From NCBI GenBank assembly GCA_034440615.1, contig JAOTOM010001611.1, positions 1 through 64,000 of the forward strand: DNA of 64,000 bases, written 5' to 3'. The translations under genes were made by a program, and so were the position numbers. Source of the stretch: Ashinkailepas kermadecensis (taxonomy: Eukaryota; Arthropoda; Thecostraca; Neolepadidae). Positions 24,494 through 35,542 of this stretch are shown here, piece after piece. How positions within the stretch are numbered: position 1 is the stretch's first letter; every line of letters starts with the position of its first letter. Under the pieces are notes generated by a model that did not search any database, was not told the origin of the DNA, and saw only the letters and a program-made list of their open reading frames with translations.

Positions 24494-25070
24494 TCGACAG
24501 GGAGGAGTTGGGAGTTGGGAGGAGTTGGTAATTGTTGAGTGTGTTATGCAATAGCAAGTGAGTCTCTTATGAAGTCTAAACTCTTTATAACTTTATATAG
24601 GGTGTACCTAGCAGTGGATTCAGCACCTTCCTTCGTGATGTGATACTGATGAGATTGTCTATGGTAGCACACTGGGTATGATGGGAGGAGTTTGTAATTG
24701 TTGAGTGTATTATGCAATAGCAAGTGAGTCTCTCACTAAGTCTGAACGCTTTATGAATTTTTGTGGGGTGTGCCTAGCAGTGGATTCGACACCTTCCTTC
24801 GGGATGTGATGCTGATGAGATTGTCTATGGTGGCACGATGGGTATGATGGGAGGAGCCTGTGATTGTTGAGGGTGTTATGCGGTAGCAAGTGAGTGGTGC
24901 TAGATAGGCTGGGATATATAGCTTCCTAGGAACTTGGGATAAGGGATTGATTGGGGTGAGAGTATGTACATTTCTAGTACCTTTTCTAGATAGGCTTAAC
25001 CCAGGTGGGCCCCTGTGGCTCTTATTAAGCCTTAATACTTTATGACTTTTATGACTTTATTCACGGCGAA

Positions 25071-26282
25071 TCCCTGTGCCTTTATATACGGTGCTGCCGG
25101 TCACTTTAGCACTCTTCTGGAGCTACATGCCACTGAAAAATAGCTTTCCAACTTTTGCAGTCGGCCGATGCCAACGTGCCCCCCACCACGTCTGGGGCCC
25201 CCAGCCGCGGCCCAGCTCAACGGTGGTTAGAGGCGTGGCCACGCAATCATGTTAATCGCATCAGACTCTGCAGAGCTCGCTCCTCGCACTCAGCCCACTG
25301 CACTCATCTGAGTATCACGCACCTTAACCACTGATCACCCCTGTACACACAAGCAATGCCGTATCAGTTTGATGTGGGTGCCAAGTAGGTTGGAGTTCGT
25401 GGAAACTAAACGGCGGACGTTGCTGCCAACGCGGCATCGGAACTGACCGCCTCGGCTGGTGCAAAGGCAACACCGTGGGCTCGTATTGGCAACTGATGTG
25501 TTTACTGCCGTGAACAATCCTGGGAGAGTGGCGGCAGCACGGGCGTTGATTTCCGAAAATAATTGGTTGGTGGTGGGGGCACAATACATGAAGACACTGG
25601 GCAAACCGAAATATATTGGGGGGCACATTTCATAAGATCCTATGTTTAAAGTGGAATTTATTATGGGGGGAGCCAACATTGAGGTGAAACATGCCCCCTC
25701 AAAAGTAGACAAACAACACCCTGAGCAGCAGCATTCATCTGCAGAGAAACCGTGCGTTCTTCTTAAGCAAGTTGAACGATCTATACGACACTGACAGCTT
25801 GTGGTCCGGAAAAATAGAAGGGAAGAGGTGGTACCAGGTAGATTTCATTGGAGTGTGTGCTGCGCATGCTCCACCGGCGCTCAGTAATATGAGAATAGGC
25901 TAGGGGAGCTCCCCCATCGTCGGTGAAAGTCCCTTAGCACGGTGAAGTATGCCTGGTATACCTTGCTTGTCTAACTCTCGTCGGCAAATCCACCTTCGCC
26001 GGACAAGGGGGAGGAGGTGGGCTATTGAAAACCCACCTCTAACTTCAGATCTACGTACGCTTAGTGAATTGCAAAACGCCGTTGGAAAGCTGTGGTCATG
26101 GAGAGCCCGAAACATGCATTTGGTTTGCACTTTGGTTGGTAGTGAGGTCACCAGACGTCGCATCCAATCAATATATTAATCGAGTCGAGCACCTGGCCTG
26201 ACCTGACCTGACCTGGTATGGCCTGTGTGTAATACCTTGAAATATATATAAATACTGAGTACTATTTTGACAAGTTATACGT
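25071..26282. other. Mostly unassigned; holds one unknown minus frame
   Basis: Apart from the separate entry at 25335-25712, no feature is recognised. Confidence 0.4.
25335..25712 (-). pseudogene. Unknown repeat-encoded protein fragment, copy A
   Basis: This is an open minus frame of about 125 residues with ordinary amino-acid composition. The segment STLNIGSYEM...YFGLPSVFM...NQLFSE resembles the frame at 38996-39280 (STLNVAPYVV...LFGPPIAFM...IQLFSE). The underlying DNA also shares GTTTAAAGT and CAACAT landmarks. Two related copies in one window suggest a mobile or viral-like gene, but I do not recognise the family. The coding strand itself is not certain. Confidence 0.3.
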
Positions 26283-26414
26283 AAGTGGCACAATGATAAA
26301 AAAACTATATTTCCACCAAAAAACACATCACCAACGTTTCGGCCAAAGGCCTTCTTCAGGGTGACACGTTTTTTGTTGTTTTTTGGTGGAAATATAGTTT
26401 TTTATCATTGTGCC

Positions 26415-26418
<4 letters not shown>
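26283..26418. mobile_element. Inverted repeat enclosing a hammerhead-like motif (Penelope-associated)
   Basis: Arms of about 42 bp, at 26283-26324 and 26378-26418, are nearly perfect inverted copies (AAGTGGCACAATGATAAAAA at the outer end). They enclose CAACGTTTCGGCC and a CTTCTTCAGGG segment. A (TA)n tract starts directly at the right arm. The core string is the type I associate with Penelope-like retroelement terminal repeats. Confidence 0.75.
26325..26368 (-). ncRNA. Candidate hammerhead ribozyme
   Basis: Read on the minus strand, the conserved core CUGAAGA (consensus CUGANGA) is followed by a GGCC/GGCC stem II with a UUU loop, then GAAAC and GUU as the putative cleavage triplet. Stem I can form between CGUGUCACC and GGUGAUGUG, with three G-U pairs. 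Stem III is almost absent, but AACGUU is self-complementary, as expected for the dimeric ribozymes reported in Penelope-like elements. Self-cleavage has not been shown. Confidence 0.55.

Positions 26419-26488
<70 letters not shown>
26419..26488. repeat. (TA)n microsatellite
   Basis: About 68 bp of pure TA abutting the inverted repeat. Confidence 0.98.
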
Positions 26489-26489
<1 letters not shown>

Positions 26490-27945
26490 CTGATATGATA
26501 CTTAAAAATATTTGGTAACTGTCCAGTTTCTGACCTCGTGACCTGACCCCAGGTCACGTTGGGACAATGCACAAATTGATGGACCGATCTCTTCAACCTT
26601 CACCTAAGTGTGCACTGCTTGGGAAGTAATTCAAAAGCAAGGTCAAATCAATTCAAACTAGATCAGCTTGCACGAGGTCAGGTCATCTCAGGTCATTCGT
26701 GTGTCATCTAATTTCATATCGCACAACCTAGGCAGCGCTGAAGCCGAATTCAGATATGACTTGGCGACGAACAGCAACATTCTGCATAAGATGACATTGT
26801 GTGTAATATATGTATGTTAAGTGACCTGACCTCATGTCCTTGACCCTTGACTAATGAATTAACCGATAATACTTTTTGCATGCTCTGTATCTTTTTTGAG
26901 TGACAAATTACCCATAATTTTAATTTTCACAACTAAATATGGTAAACAATGTGCGCAAAGTGATGTAACTTCAGATCAGTAACCTTGACCTTAATGAGCA
27001 CTTCCCGATATGAATTTCTTCGCCTTGATGAGAGGACAGCGTACTCTGAGTTTGGTGCTGATACGCCGCAATTACTCCGATTGGCGGTACTCTAAAAAAT
27101 ATTGTGAAACATCACTCCTTTTGAACAGTTTTAGGTCAATGACCTTTGTGAACCTGGATCTGAAATTTTAAGAAAATATGCGAAACAGATGGATTTGGTA
27201 CGTATCGAAAGTTTGGTGTCTGCGTCTGCTCACTCGGCCGCTATCGGTCAAAAACATGGGGGCTCTCGAGAGCCCTCTCCCCCACGTCCCGACGAGACGA
27301 ACAAAATACACATAATTTACAGGCTTTAGATCAATTCCCATGTTTTTTCACATGACCCACGTCACCTCCATCATATTACTATTGTCGGTTTTGCTATATT
27401 GATATATTGATCGGTTTGGTATTTTACTCGCATTCCTTGCCATCGCTGTTGTTGTTATGGGCGCTGGATAGCCCAGGAAGCTGACCCGCGCCAAAATACC
27501 AACTACACACACACACACACACACAATAAAAATATAAACTTTGCCCAACCCTCTGCTTGGCGGTTGCTTGGTGGAGGGTTGCCACCTCATCTAGCAGAGT
27601 GATAAGTTGCATCAAGATGAAACTACCATCAAATATATGTCAATCAATGTTTTACATCTACGACAGTCCTCGCCGCGCTGCGCGCCGCCGCGGCGGCGCG
27701 CTACTAATGAGACAGAGCTGGTGCATTGCCTTCGTCAGTGACAGCAATGGAGTTTTTTTTTCACCTCTGCTAGGGGCTATGGCATTGTAATCTCTCCGAA
27801 AGCGGCATAAGCTGGGCTTGCGATGGCCCAACGTCCCGACACACGACCGGCATCTCTGTCGGATATGTCGTCTGGCCAGCACGACATAAGCTGCAGGCCG
27901 AACAACATTCCACAACATAGAACAACATAGATTGACGCCGAACAA
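26489..27945. other. Unassigned; scattered TGACCT-rich segments
   Basis: Several GACCTGACCT and GGTCA half-site-like strings occur at 26530-27150, similar in flavour to the TTAA-element interior but not alignable by eye. A 26-bp near-palindrome GAGGGCTCTCGAGAGCCCTC lies near 27262-27288. A short CA repeat is near 27510. No gene. Confidence 0.4.
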
Positions 27946-28240
27946 CATTCCACTGCAGCGCTGGGATCAAGGCGAGTAGAAGCCCGATGCCGAACGACAC
28001 GACACCCGGTACACAGCCCTCTGCGGCACCCCTCCATCCATAACCATGGCGCTACCGAGATCATGGTGAGTAGGTAGTAGCCTGATGTCCGGCTACACGT
28101 GACCCGATATACAGCCATCCGTGACGCCCCCCCCCGCCCATTGAATGTGGTGGTACCGAGATCAAGGCGAGTAGTAGTCTGGTACCCGACTGGGTGCAAG
28201 TCATCCGGTACACAGATATCCGTGACGCCCCCACCCTCCC
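27946..28240. repeat. ~105-bp minisatellite, three units
   Basis: ACCGAGATCA(A/T)GGYGAGTAG recurs at about 28055 and 28157, with a related copy near 27962. Each is followed by a GGTACACAG...CCGTGACGCCCCC-type segment. Confidence 0.75.
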
Positions 28241-28394
28241 CCCTCTCTCTCCATGAGTATGGTGCTAAAAACGCAAATCGCCCGCGACAGCCCAGAATCC
28301 ATCTGCTTGCTGAGCATGCTCGCTGCCGGTAGTTTATGAAGAAGATTACAAGGCACGACGTTTGAGAATGTCTGTGGCCACATACCGTTCGTGC

Positions 28395-28575
28395 ATGACA
28401 TTCTGCCACCTTCCCGTGTCGGGGGTTGTCGCCATAATATTTTCCACCTTCTCCATGTCTGGAGGTGTTGCCATGACATTCTGACACCTTCCCGTGTCGG
28501 GGTTATCGGCATGACATTCTGCCACCTTCCCCATGTCGATAGGTGTCGCCATGACATTCTGCCACCTTCCCCGCG
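28395..28575. repeat. ~40-bp minisatellite, locus 1 (GCCATGACATTCTGCCACCT)
   Basis: About four units containing CATGACATTCTGCCACCTTC and GTGTCGGGGGTTGTC variants. The same family recurs at 29810-30022. Confidence 0.9.
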
Positions 28576-29244
28576 TTTGAGGTTGCTACCACGCCGTGGA
28601 CGTTTCCCGACGAGGGCGGTGGCGAAGGAAACAAAACTAATGCGCTACCTACGGCGAAATGTCTCTCTTGGCACATGCATGTAATGAGATCTTGCATGTG
28701 TATCTTGGCACATGCGTTTAATGCGATGCAACTGCGACTATTTAGCGGACATTAATCGGGAAGACGGTGGCGGGAAGCGACCCAACATTCTGCCAGCGCC
28801 GAGTGCAGGCAGCATGGATAACGTAGCTGCAGCTACAGATGAGGCGTCTGCCGCGGCTTGTCGCACAACTCGGTCAGACCTCAGGCTGGCTTCCGCCCAA
28901 GATGTATGCCCCACAGGGGAAATGTTCGCGGGCAGTTGGAAGGACGCTGGCCGGCCGTCTCAAAGCATCAGGGCTGCGCGCGTGATCCTCTCTTATCACG
29001 CTCATCAGAGGACACGAAGACGCAGTAGAGGGGGGAGGGCCATTATTGGCCTCGGAGATCATCGAGCAGGGCGGTATATCTCTTCCTCACGGCGCACGCC
29101 AGGCAGATCCTTCCGTTTTGAGCTCTGCCTTGTGGTTCGAGTGGGGATCCGTGTCACTGCATCAGTACTCACTCGTGGCGTCCGAGTGATCAGACCGGGT
29201 TATCAGTCCGAGTCACCATTCTGTATCAGTCCGAGCCATCAGTC
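28576..29244. other. Unassigned
   Basis: One plus-strand frame (28712-29266) is long but shows no domain and ends in TA repeats. Confidence 0.35.
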
Positions 29245-29301
29245 ATATATATATATATATATATAAATATATATACATATATTTATATATATATATACAT
29301 A

Positions 29302-29358
<57 letters not shown>
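29245..29358. repeat. (TA)n compound microsatellite
   Basis: TA runs interrupted by AAATATATATACATATATTT palindromic segments. Confidence 0.96.
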
Positions 29359-29360
<2 letters not shown>

Positions 29361-29442
29361 ACCTGAAGCCATAATATTGCTACTTCGCCTTGACCTTTGA
29401 GACGGCTGGTACATATAAGTTATTAAGCAAGTGCCTTGGACA

Positions 29443-29724
29443 ATGGCTTATGTGAGACAATATCGCTCCTACATGCAAAACAAGTGTGTGCCTACAAGTC
29501 TAGGTATGGACATACCTGACCACCCACTAGTAGAGCCAGGATTTAGGATTTGGTATGAAGCTAACACTCAGCGAATTGTCTTCATGGATTATGTAGCGGA
29601 TTTGAAGAAAGCACAACAATTGGGAGAAAAGGTGCTAAAGCATGCCTATGTGCACATTGTCACCTACAATTACATCTTTCAGGGGATATGGTATTCAATT
29701 TCAAGTCAATTTCAATCCAGATAG
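29443..29724 (+). CDS. Hypothetical ORF, unrecognised
   Basis: About 93 residues of non-repetitive, protein-like composition start at ATG 29443. They include PDHPLVEPGFRIWYEA and VFMDYVADLKKAQQLGEKVL. No family recognised, and no splice sites that I can defend at its edges. It lies between a TA repeat and a minisatellite in the large receptor intron, so a fragment of a mobile element is the likeliest explanation. Confidence 0.25.
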   Translation: MAYVRQYRSYMQNKCVPTSLGMDIPDHPLVEPGFRIWYEANTQRIVFMDYVADLKKAQQLGEKVLKHAYVHIVTYNYIFQGIWYSISSQFQSR

Positions 29725-29809
29725 CTAATGGTTTTGGGCATGACATCAACCCCTGCCTGATCAACAATGATATCGATGGTTTCAGCATCGGATCCTGGTT
29801 TTGCCATCT

Positions 29810-30022
29810 TCTCCATGTCTGGAGGTGTCGCCATGACATTCTGTCACCTTCCCTGTATCCGGGAGGTGTCGCCATGACATTCTGCCACCTTCCCTGTATC
29901 CGGGAGGTGTCGCCATGACATTCTGCCACCTTCCCTGTATCCGGGAGGTGTCACCATGACATTCTGCCACCTTCCCTGTATCCGGGAGGTGTCGCCATGA
30001 CATTCTGCCACCTTCCCGTGTC
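29810..30022. repeat. 41-bp minisatellite, locus 2
   Basis: Five units of TTCCCTGTATCCGGGAGGTG + TCGCCATGACATTCTGCCACC. Copies are nearly identical, tighter than locus 1. Confidence 0.94.
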
Positions 30023-30204
30023 CACCTACCCCTGGTTTCTTTTTTGTATGACCAACTTCACCTTTGTAGCTTTTATATATCTCGGCTTTGGCTTCAGTTC
30101 CGAATTCATGGAACCAACTATTCGCATTAGGTCACTAACTTTTTGCTGGCTCCAGAATCTTTCTTATTCGGTTATATATATATATATGTTACACATTTTC
30201 AGAT

Positions 30205-31740
30205 TTTCAGACACCAAGCGCATGTACTGGAGGGAGTATCTAACCACACATATCCAATCCATTCTAATGACACAAGTGTGGTCTCGTGTGAAGCGCATAG
30301 CGGGTAACTTTATTTCGGTCCCTCTCCCTGTGCTCTAGCTGATGCAGAGGTCAGCCATCCTTCCGATGTTCGAAGCGAAATCGGTGGCGCAATAGTGATA
30401 CGAGGCCAAGCAGGTAGCCTCCATTCTGAGTTTCGTCGTTGGTACGGTCGCTTAGCGGAAACTTTGTCCACTTCAGCTCTTATGAGCGATTCATCAAAGC
30501 AGTCTACGGTCGAAGATTAGAAGCCTGGAGAATGCTGCAGACGGGCCTGACAACATCCACAACGAGATGCTAAATCATTCCCTTCACGAGGCTCAAGGAA
30601 TTACTAGCGACTTTCAACATGTTATGGGAGGAACGTCCATTTCCGACCACATGGCGGGAAGCCACAGTGGTCCCTGTCTTATTGCCTGATAAGAGTGAGT
30701 TTGATCCTCTGCACTACCGTCCCATCGCCCTGACTTCGTGCTTGTGCAAATATATATTTGTTAATGGTCAATGTGCTGCTTATGTGGTTTTTAGATACAC
30801 ACGACCTATTTTCCAACGCCCAGTGCAATCTTAGAAAGCATCACGAAACCATGGACCATCTCCTAACACATGTCACCGCCATACGTATAGCCTTCGAGCA
30901 GAAACGTCACACTGGAGCAATTTTGTTTCGATCTGCACGGCACATATAATACAACTTAGGGTCACGGTATTTTAATAAAGCCCGAACGTGTGGAATCCGG
31001 GACCATTCGAGCACTTCCCTTCGAAACTGCTTGACTGAACGATTCTTCAGTATCCGGGTGGGGCACAAGCTTTCTGAACGGTTCCAACAATCCAATGGAG
31101 TTCCACAGGGCTGTGTCCTCAGTGTTCCTATGTTCGCCATGATGATAGATGGCATTGACGATGATCTGCCGCCAAACATCAGACGATTGTTATTTGTCGA
31201 TGATTTCACAACCTGGTCCTCTACCTCAGATAATTCAGCAATGACACGATAGTTGCGCCGTCAGTGAACTAACTCCATAGCTGGAGCATCAAAAATGGTT
31301 TCCGGTTTTCCACCAACAAAACGGTTGCAATCCATTTCGGCCGTGGACGATACATCCGGAAACTGGACGTTCGGCTGTGTGGCGAGCGCATTCCAGTTAA
31401 ACCGACCGTGAAGTGTCTCTGGGAATACAATTATACAGTCGGCTGACACACAAACATCACATCAAGACATTTAGACAAAAATTTCCAAAATCTCTCAACC
31501 TACTGAAATGCATTGCCGGAACGCCTACGGCGCTGACCGTAAAACCCTGATGTTTTTTATAAGTCAAGCATCCCGTCCAAGCTAGAATACGTCTGCGACG
31601 TGTACGATGATGCTTGCGCTAGCAATAAGCCACTTTAAACACAGTGTACCGTTTAGCACGGCGTATGACTGCTGATGCTTTCAGAACCTCACCGGCGGAA
31701 AGCCCGACGACAGAGACCAATGAATCGCCGCTGGCACTGA
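30205..31740 (+). mobile_element. Decayed I/Jockey-like LINE fragment
   Basis: Readable pieces in order: RMYWREYL...VWSRVKRIAG (the linker before the RT), DGPDNIHNEML, FPTTWREATVVPVL, YRPIALTSCLCK, NGVPQGCVLSVPMF, LLFVDDF (catalytic FVDD), FSTNKTVAIHFGR and IPSKLEYVCDVYDDA. These come from several frames with stops and frameshifts between them. The motifs fit an I- or Jockey-clade non-LTR element, different from the CR1-like copies. A (TA)n microsatellite follows at 31783. Confidence 0.85.
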
Positions 31741-31779
31741 GGCGTGAACAACTGGGCTTGTGATATGCGTGTAGGCTGC

Positions 31780-31782
<3 letters not shown>

Positions 31783-31838
<56 letters not shown>
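31783..31838. repeat. (TA)n microsatellite
   Basis: About 55 bp of TA. Confidence 0.98.
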
Positions 31839-32481
31839 CCTATTCAGCAGTTGCCAATTAAACATATCATTCTGCAAACTCATTACGTTTCAACTATATA
31901 CACGCATTAGTCTTCGTCAGAAATGGCACAGCGGCACCGACTGCAAATACTGCAAGACATAGGTAAATTGGCTATACAGCGTGGGCTACCAACAAAGGAT
32001 CCTCCTTAGGGCGTACAACCAGATATAAATGGAATACCAGATGACCACCAAATGCAAAAAAAACATGTACGTGTGTGTGTGTGTGTGTGTGTGCGTGTGC
32101 GTGTGTAGGTGTATGTGTGTGTGTGTGTGTGTGCGTGTGTGTAGGTGTGTGTGCGTATGCAGGGACGTAGCCTGCAGGACGATGGCTATCCTAGGGTCCC
32201 ACTGCGCACATTCAAGGTAATGGGCGAGTCGGTCGAAAATAGTAAATAAACGCCTCTCGTTTCCATCTAACAATGAAGGCTGTCACATTGCGACAAATAA
32301 CTCACCCAGTCTAGCATTTATGCCACCAGGCCTCAGAAATAGCTTTGTGCATGGCTTCTCCCTCTCCCGCCCATAATATACGTCATTGTTCTATACCCAG
32401 TCCAAACCCAGGACTCTGAAATGGAAAATGTCATGATCTTTCTGTATCAAGTGATCCTTGACAGGTAAATCCAGCCTGGAC
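31839..32481. repeat. Unassigned sequence with a GT-rich tract at 32070-32158
   Basis: The tract mixes (GT)n, GCGTGTGC and GTAGGTGT modules. The remainder shows no recognised feature. Confidence 0.7.
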
Positions 32482-33290
32482 TTAGATCAGCGGATAGAAG
32501 AGAGGTGGTGCTGGATCCGGGTGTAGAGGCCCACCCCAGCTTCCCCGAGACATAAACCACTTGCTGGTGTACACCTCACCACACCCGATAAATAACGTTC
32601 CACGACCGACATCCAACGGTATTGTCATTTTTACACTGTGTATTCGCGCCTTGCAAAATATCCCCTCCGTACAAAACGTCCTGCAAATAACACACTGCTT
32701 GCCGTAGTCCTGTGTCTCCATTGCGTGTTCCCTTACCACTTTTCTGGTTTTTGCATGCACCAGCAGATCTTGTGGATATGGCCGCCGACGAAATGCGAGT
32801 AGAAAGACTTTTGAGTGACTTTTGAAGGTGTACCGAATTTTGAATTAGGTGCCCTTTGTTACACAAAACCTTTCCAATGTCCGGTAAAAAGCTTGAGAAG
32901 GTGGCAACCATTGGGACCCGCTCTCCCTTCGAAGCTCTCCTTTTCCAATTTAACTTGTGTTCCATATTCATCGCATGGCCATGCTCCTGCTTCATTAGTG
33001 CTGTGAGGTAACCCCTCTCCTCTGGTCCAACTGCATGTTGCTCCTATGACGGATGAAATCTGTTGTGTTGGTGCAAATCCGTTTCATACGGACAGAGGTC
33101 ACATGTAATGACCTTCTTGGTATGGATGGGGTGGTCAGAATCAAAGTGTAAGTACATTTTGGAATCCGTGGATTTGATATGTTAATCGGTTACTGTTAGG
33201 CCCTGATGTAAACTAACGTTCACGTCTAAAAAGTCAACTGACGTGGACGGCACCCGAGGATCAACCTGTATATTTGTTTTGTGAATGCTA
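32482..33290 (-). pseudogene. Penelope-like element reverse transcriptase fragment
   Basis: Minus-strand reading gives VDFLDVNVSLHQG, then HIKSTDSKMYLHFDSDHPIH and TKKVI near 33130-33250. This matches the RT thumb region of Penelope-like retroelements (FLD...TD...KPTD...YLH...SCHP...H.KK). After breaks, VATFSSFLPDIGKVLCNKGH and CRSWNVIYRVWC follow, corresponding to the linker toward the GIY-YIG endonuclease. Stops (one near 33196) and frameshifts are present, and neither the polymerase core nor a complete GIY-YIG domain is seen. It sits in the large receptor intron. Confidence 0.72.
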
Positions 33291-33311
33291 TTCGCAAGCC
33301 AATGAATGTCC

Positions 33312-33596
<285 letters not shown>

Positions 33597-34695
33597 CCAA
33601 TTACTTTGAGTCACTAAAGCTTTATTGATGACAAGGCGAGCTTATGATGCGATCAAATGATCATGCGATAATTGCCCAGAAGTCCGCGCTCGGCAGTTTC
33701 ATCAGTTTGATTCAAATGCTCAAAGGTCCTTTACCTCTTCAAATTACATTACCAATGCCGGATAACCATGCACCGACCCGACCCGACCCAATCAAAATGA
33801 CAATCAAGGCCTGGCATCGGACGGCGCGCGCCGTACCCGACGCCTTTGCCGCCTGCCGCCAATTTGCAATGCTGCAACTTGCAGTCCACTGCCATCACCA
33901 CTGCCATCACCACTGCCATCATCACTGCCATCGTTCCTGGACACGTCGCGTGTCAGCGTGCTGTAGCGCCCTGTCAGATAGACATCCACCTGGCCACCGG
34001 CCTCGGAGGGGTGAGGTGGCCTCTTCAGCGTGTCAGCCAGTCGCGAAGGGCGGGACGCAGAGGGCATTGAGCACCGGCAAACGCAGAGAACATAGCCGTC
34101 ACACTCGCCCAAACCGCAATAGGTCGGAAGCGGGCCGGTTGTCCCCACAGACAGAGAGGCTCTCAAGTGCGTTCAGTCTAAATCGGATCGATGTTAGACT
34201 TTTGTCAGGGAGCATTCTCCCATGCACTGTAGCTTGCATTGGACGTTTAAGCAATGGGACACGCAAAATTCAAATTCAGAAAAGTATTCTTGGAGTGCCA
34301 AATTGTGTTGAAAATGCACTGTTTTGCACTCCTAATGCATTAACAATCCCAACTGACATTAAAGTGGAAGACAGGAAGATAACATCGAATTTTTTCATTG
34401 TTTGTGTCGCGTGGAAATTTGGTGCGGCTTATAAGAAGAACATAAATGGTGTATGTGCAACTTGATGAATGACAAAATATTACAGTGAAAACTGACGGGC
34501 CATTGTTGAACCAAATACCCTCTGGTGCCATATCAATGCAATGATGATTTCCAGAAGAGATTCAGTCGCATTCGCTGTCGTGCTACTGACGAGAATTCGC
34601 CGTTTCTGACAAGCACGGGCACTGGCCACATACGTGTCGAGAAGACAGAACGGTCTTGGGCATACGACGACAAACGCTGTCTCGTCGCTGCACTC
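33597..34695. other. Unassigned; 12-bp CACTGCCATCAC units at 33886-33935
   Basis: A plus frame runs 33644-34465 without a recognised domain. Four CACTGCCATCA(C/T) units lie inside it. I do not support it as a gene. Confidence 0.35.
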
Positions 34696-34706
34696 GGATC
34701 GCGTGA

Positions 34707-34873
34707 GTAGGGGACGAGTGGTCTAGGGGTAAGATACTCGTTTCACAATCGAAAGGCTGTGGGTTCGAGTCTCACCTGTCGCTACTCTTCGCCCGCGACC
34801 AATCGGCGTGAGAGATTGGCGACGCTATATGACTCAACGGTCGACGTGTCGTAAAACCAATAACCAACCACCA
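34707..34873 (+). mobile_element. tRNA-derived SINE, copy 3 (Val-type head)
   Basis: Same family as copy 1: GGTCTAGGGGTAAGATACTC head, B box GGTTCGAGTC, and conserved tail with the CCAATC/GATTGG hairpin at 34799-34819. Perfect 11-bp target duplications GGATCGCGTGA lie at 34696-34706 and 34874-34884, indicating a relatively recent insertion. Confidence 0.9.
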
Positions 34874-34884
34874 GGATCGCGTGA

Positions 34885-35449
34885 CACATACGGCTCGCTG
34901 TGAGGGGACTAAGTAGAATGAACAGTCGCACATCGGAAGCTACTGTGTCGGCACGTAGCTGAGCAGAGGCGTGGATTATTGTTGACATGTGATGGTGTGT
35001 GATCTGGGTGAGAGGCAATGTAGAATCCAGGACCTTCTATTCGGAAAAGAACTCACTCTTTCATGTTTGACATTCAACCAGCAGATCTGCCACAATCGTA
35101 ACTGCCGTTGAAAAGTGAGATGTATGTTTTTTTTTGTCGAAGTCTAAAGCGGCCCTAACACTGTCCTTTCCTGCACTGCCTACTAATATAGAAGTGGCTT
35201 GCCGAGTAAAAAAAATGCTGTTCTTTCAATATGGGATACATCAAGCAATGTTCAAAGCGCTTGCGTTTGCGAATCAGGGTCGTCAACGAAAAGAAGATAA
35301 TGGAGAAGATTGGACGACCAGCTAAGCACACAACGGAATCAGTCCGGCAAATGGGAAATGTTCGCGGACAAAAAAAAGCAAATTTCAGGACTGTAAAGAA
35401 AGGCCCCAAAGGGACGAACTCTTCGACGATTACATGCTGCCGGTGTGAG
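34885..35449. other. Unassigned
   Basis: A lysine-rich frame at 35231-35467 has no recognised domain. Confidence 0.35.
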
Positions 35450-35542
35450 ATCACAGACGAGCCGTGATATCACGGACGAGCCGTGATATCACGGACGAGC
35501 CGTGAGATCACGGACGAGCCGTGAGATCACAGACGAGCCGTG
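35450..35542. repeat. 19-bp hairpin array (ATCACGGACGAGCCGTGAT)
   Basis: Five tandem units, each a self-complementary hairpin with stem ATCACGG/CCGTGAT and loop ACGAG. End units carry a single change (CACAGAC or GTGAGAT). Confidence 0.93.

Larger units (their letters stand above)
21010..25070 (+). mobile_element. CR1-like LINE, nearly full length
   Basis: In order: an ORF1 remnant with an SGNH/esterase domain, ORF2 with an apurinic-type endonuclease then a reverse transcriptase, and a 3' UTR containing three ~165-bp tandem units (GGGAGGAGTTGGTAATTGTT). It ends with GGGCCCCTGTGGCTC, as does the 2.2-3.5 kb copy, then CTTTATGACTTTTATGACTT-type terminal repeats. The 5' end is missing. It lies antisense within the large receptor intron. 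Stops, a frameshift and a damaged catalytic box show it is inactive. Confidence 0.9.

Noticed and set aside
29810..30022. CRISPR-like regular array
   Set aside because: Units are contiguous, with no unique spacers, in a eukaryotic genome.
33644..34465. 273-codon plus frame
   Set aside because: No domain, contains short repeats, and has no splice or homology support.
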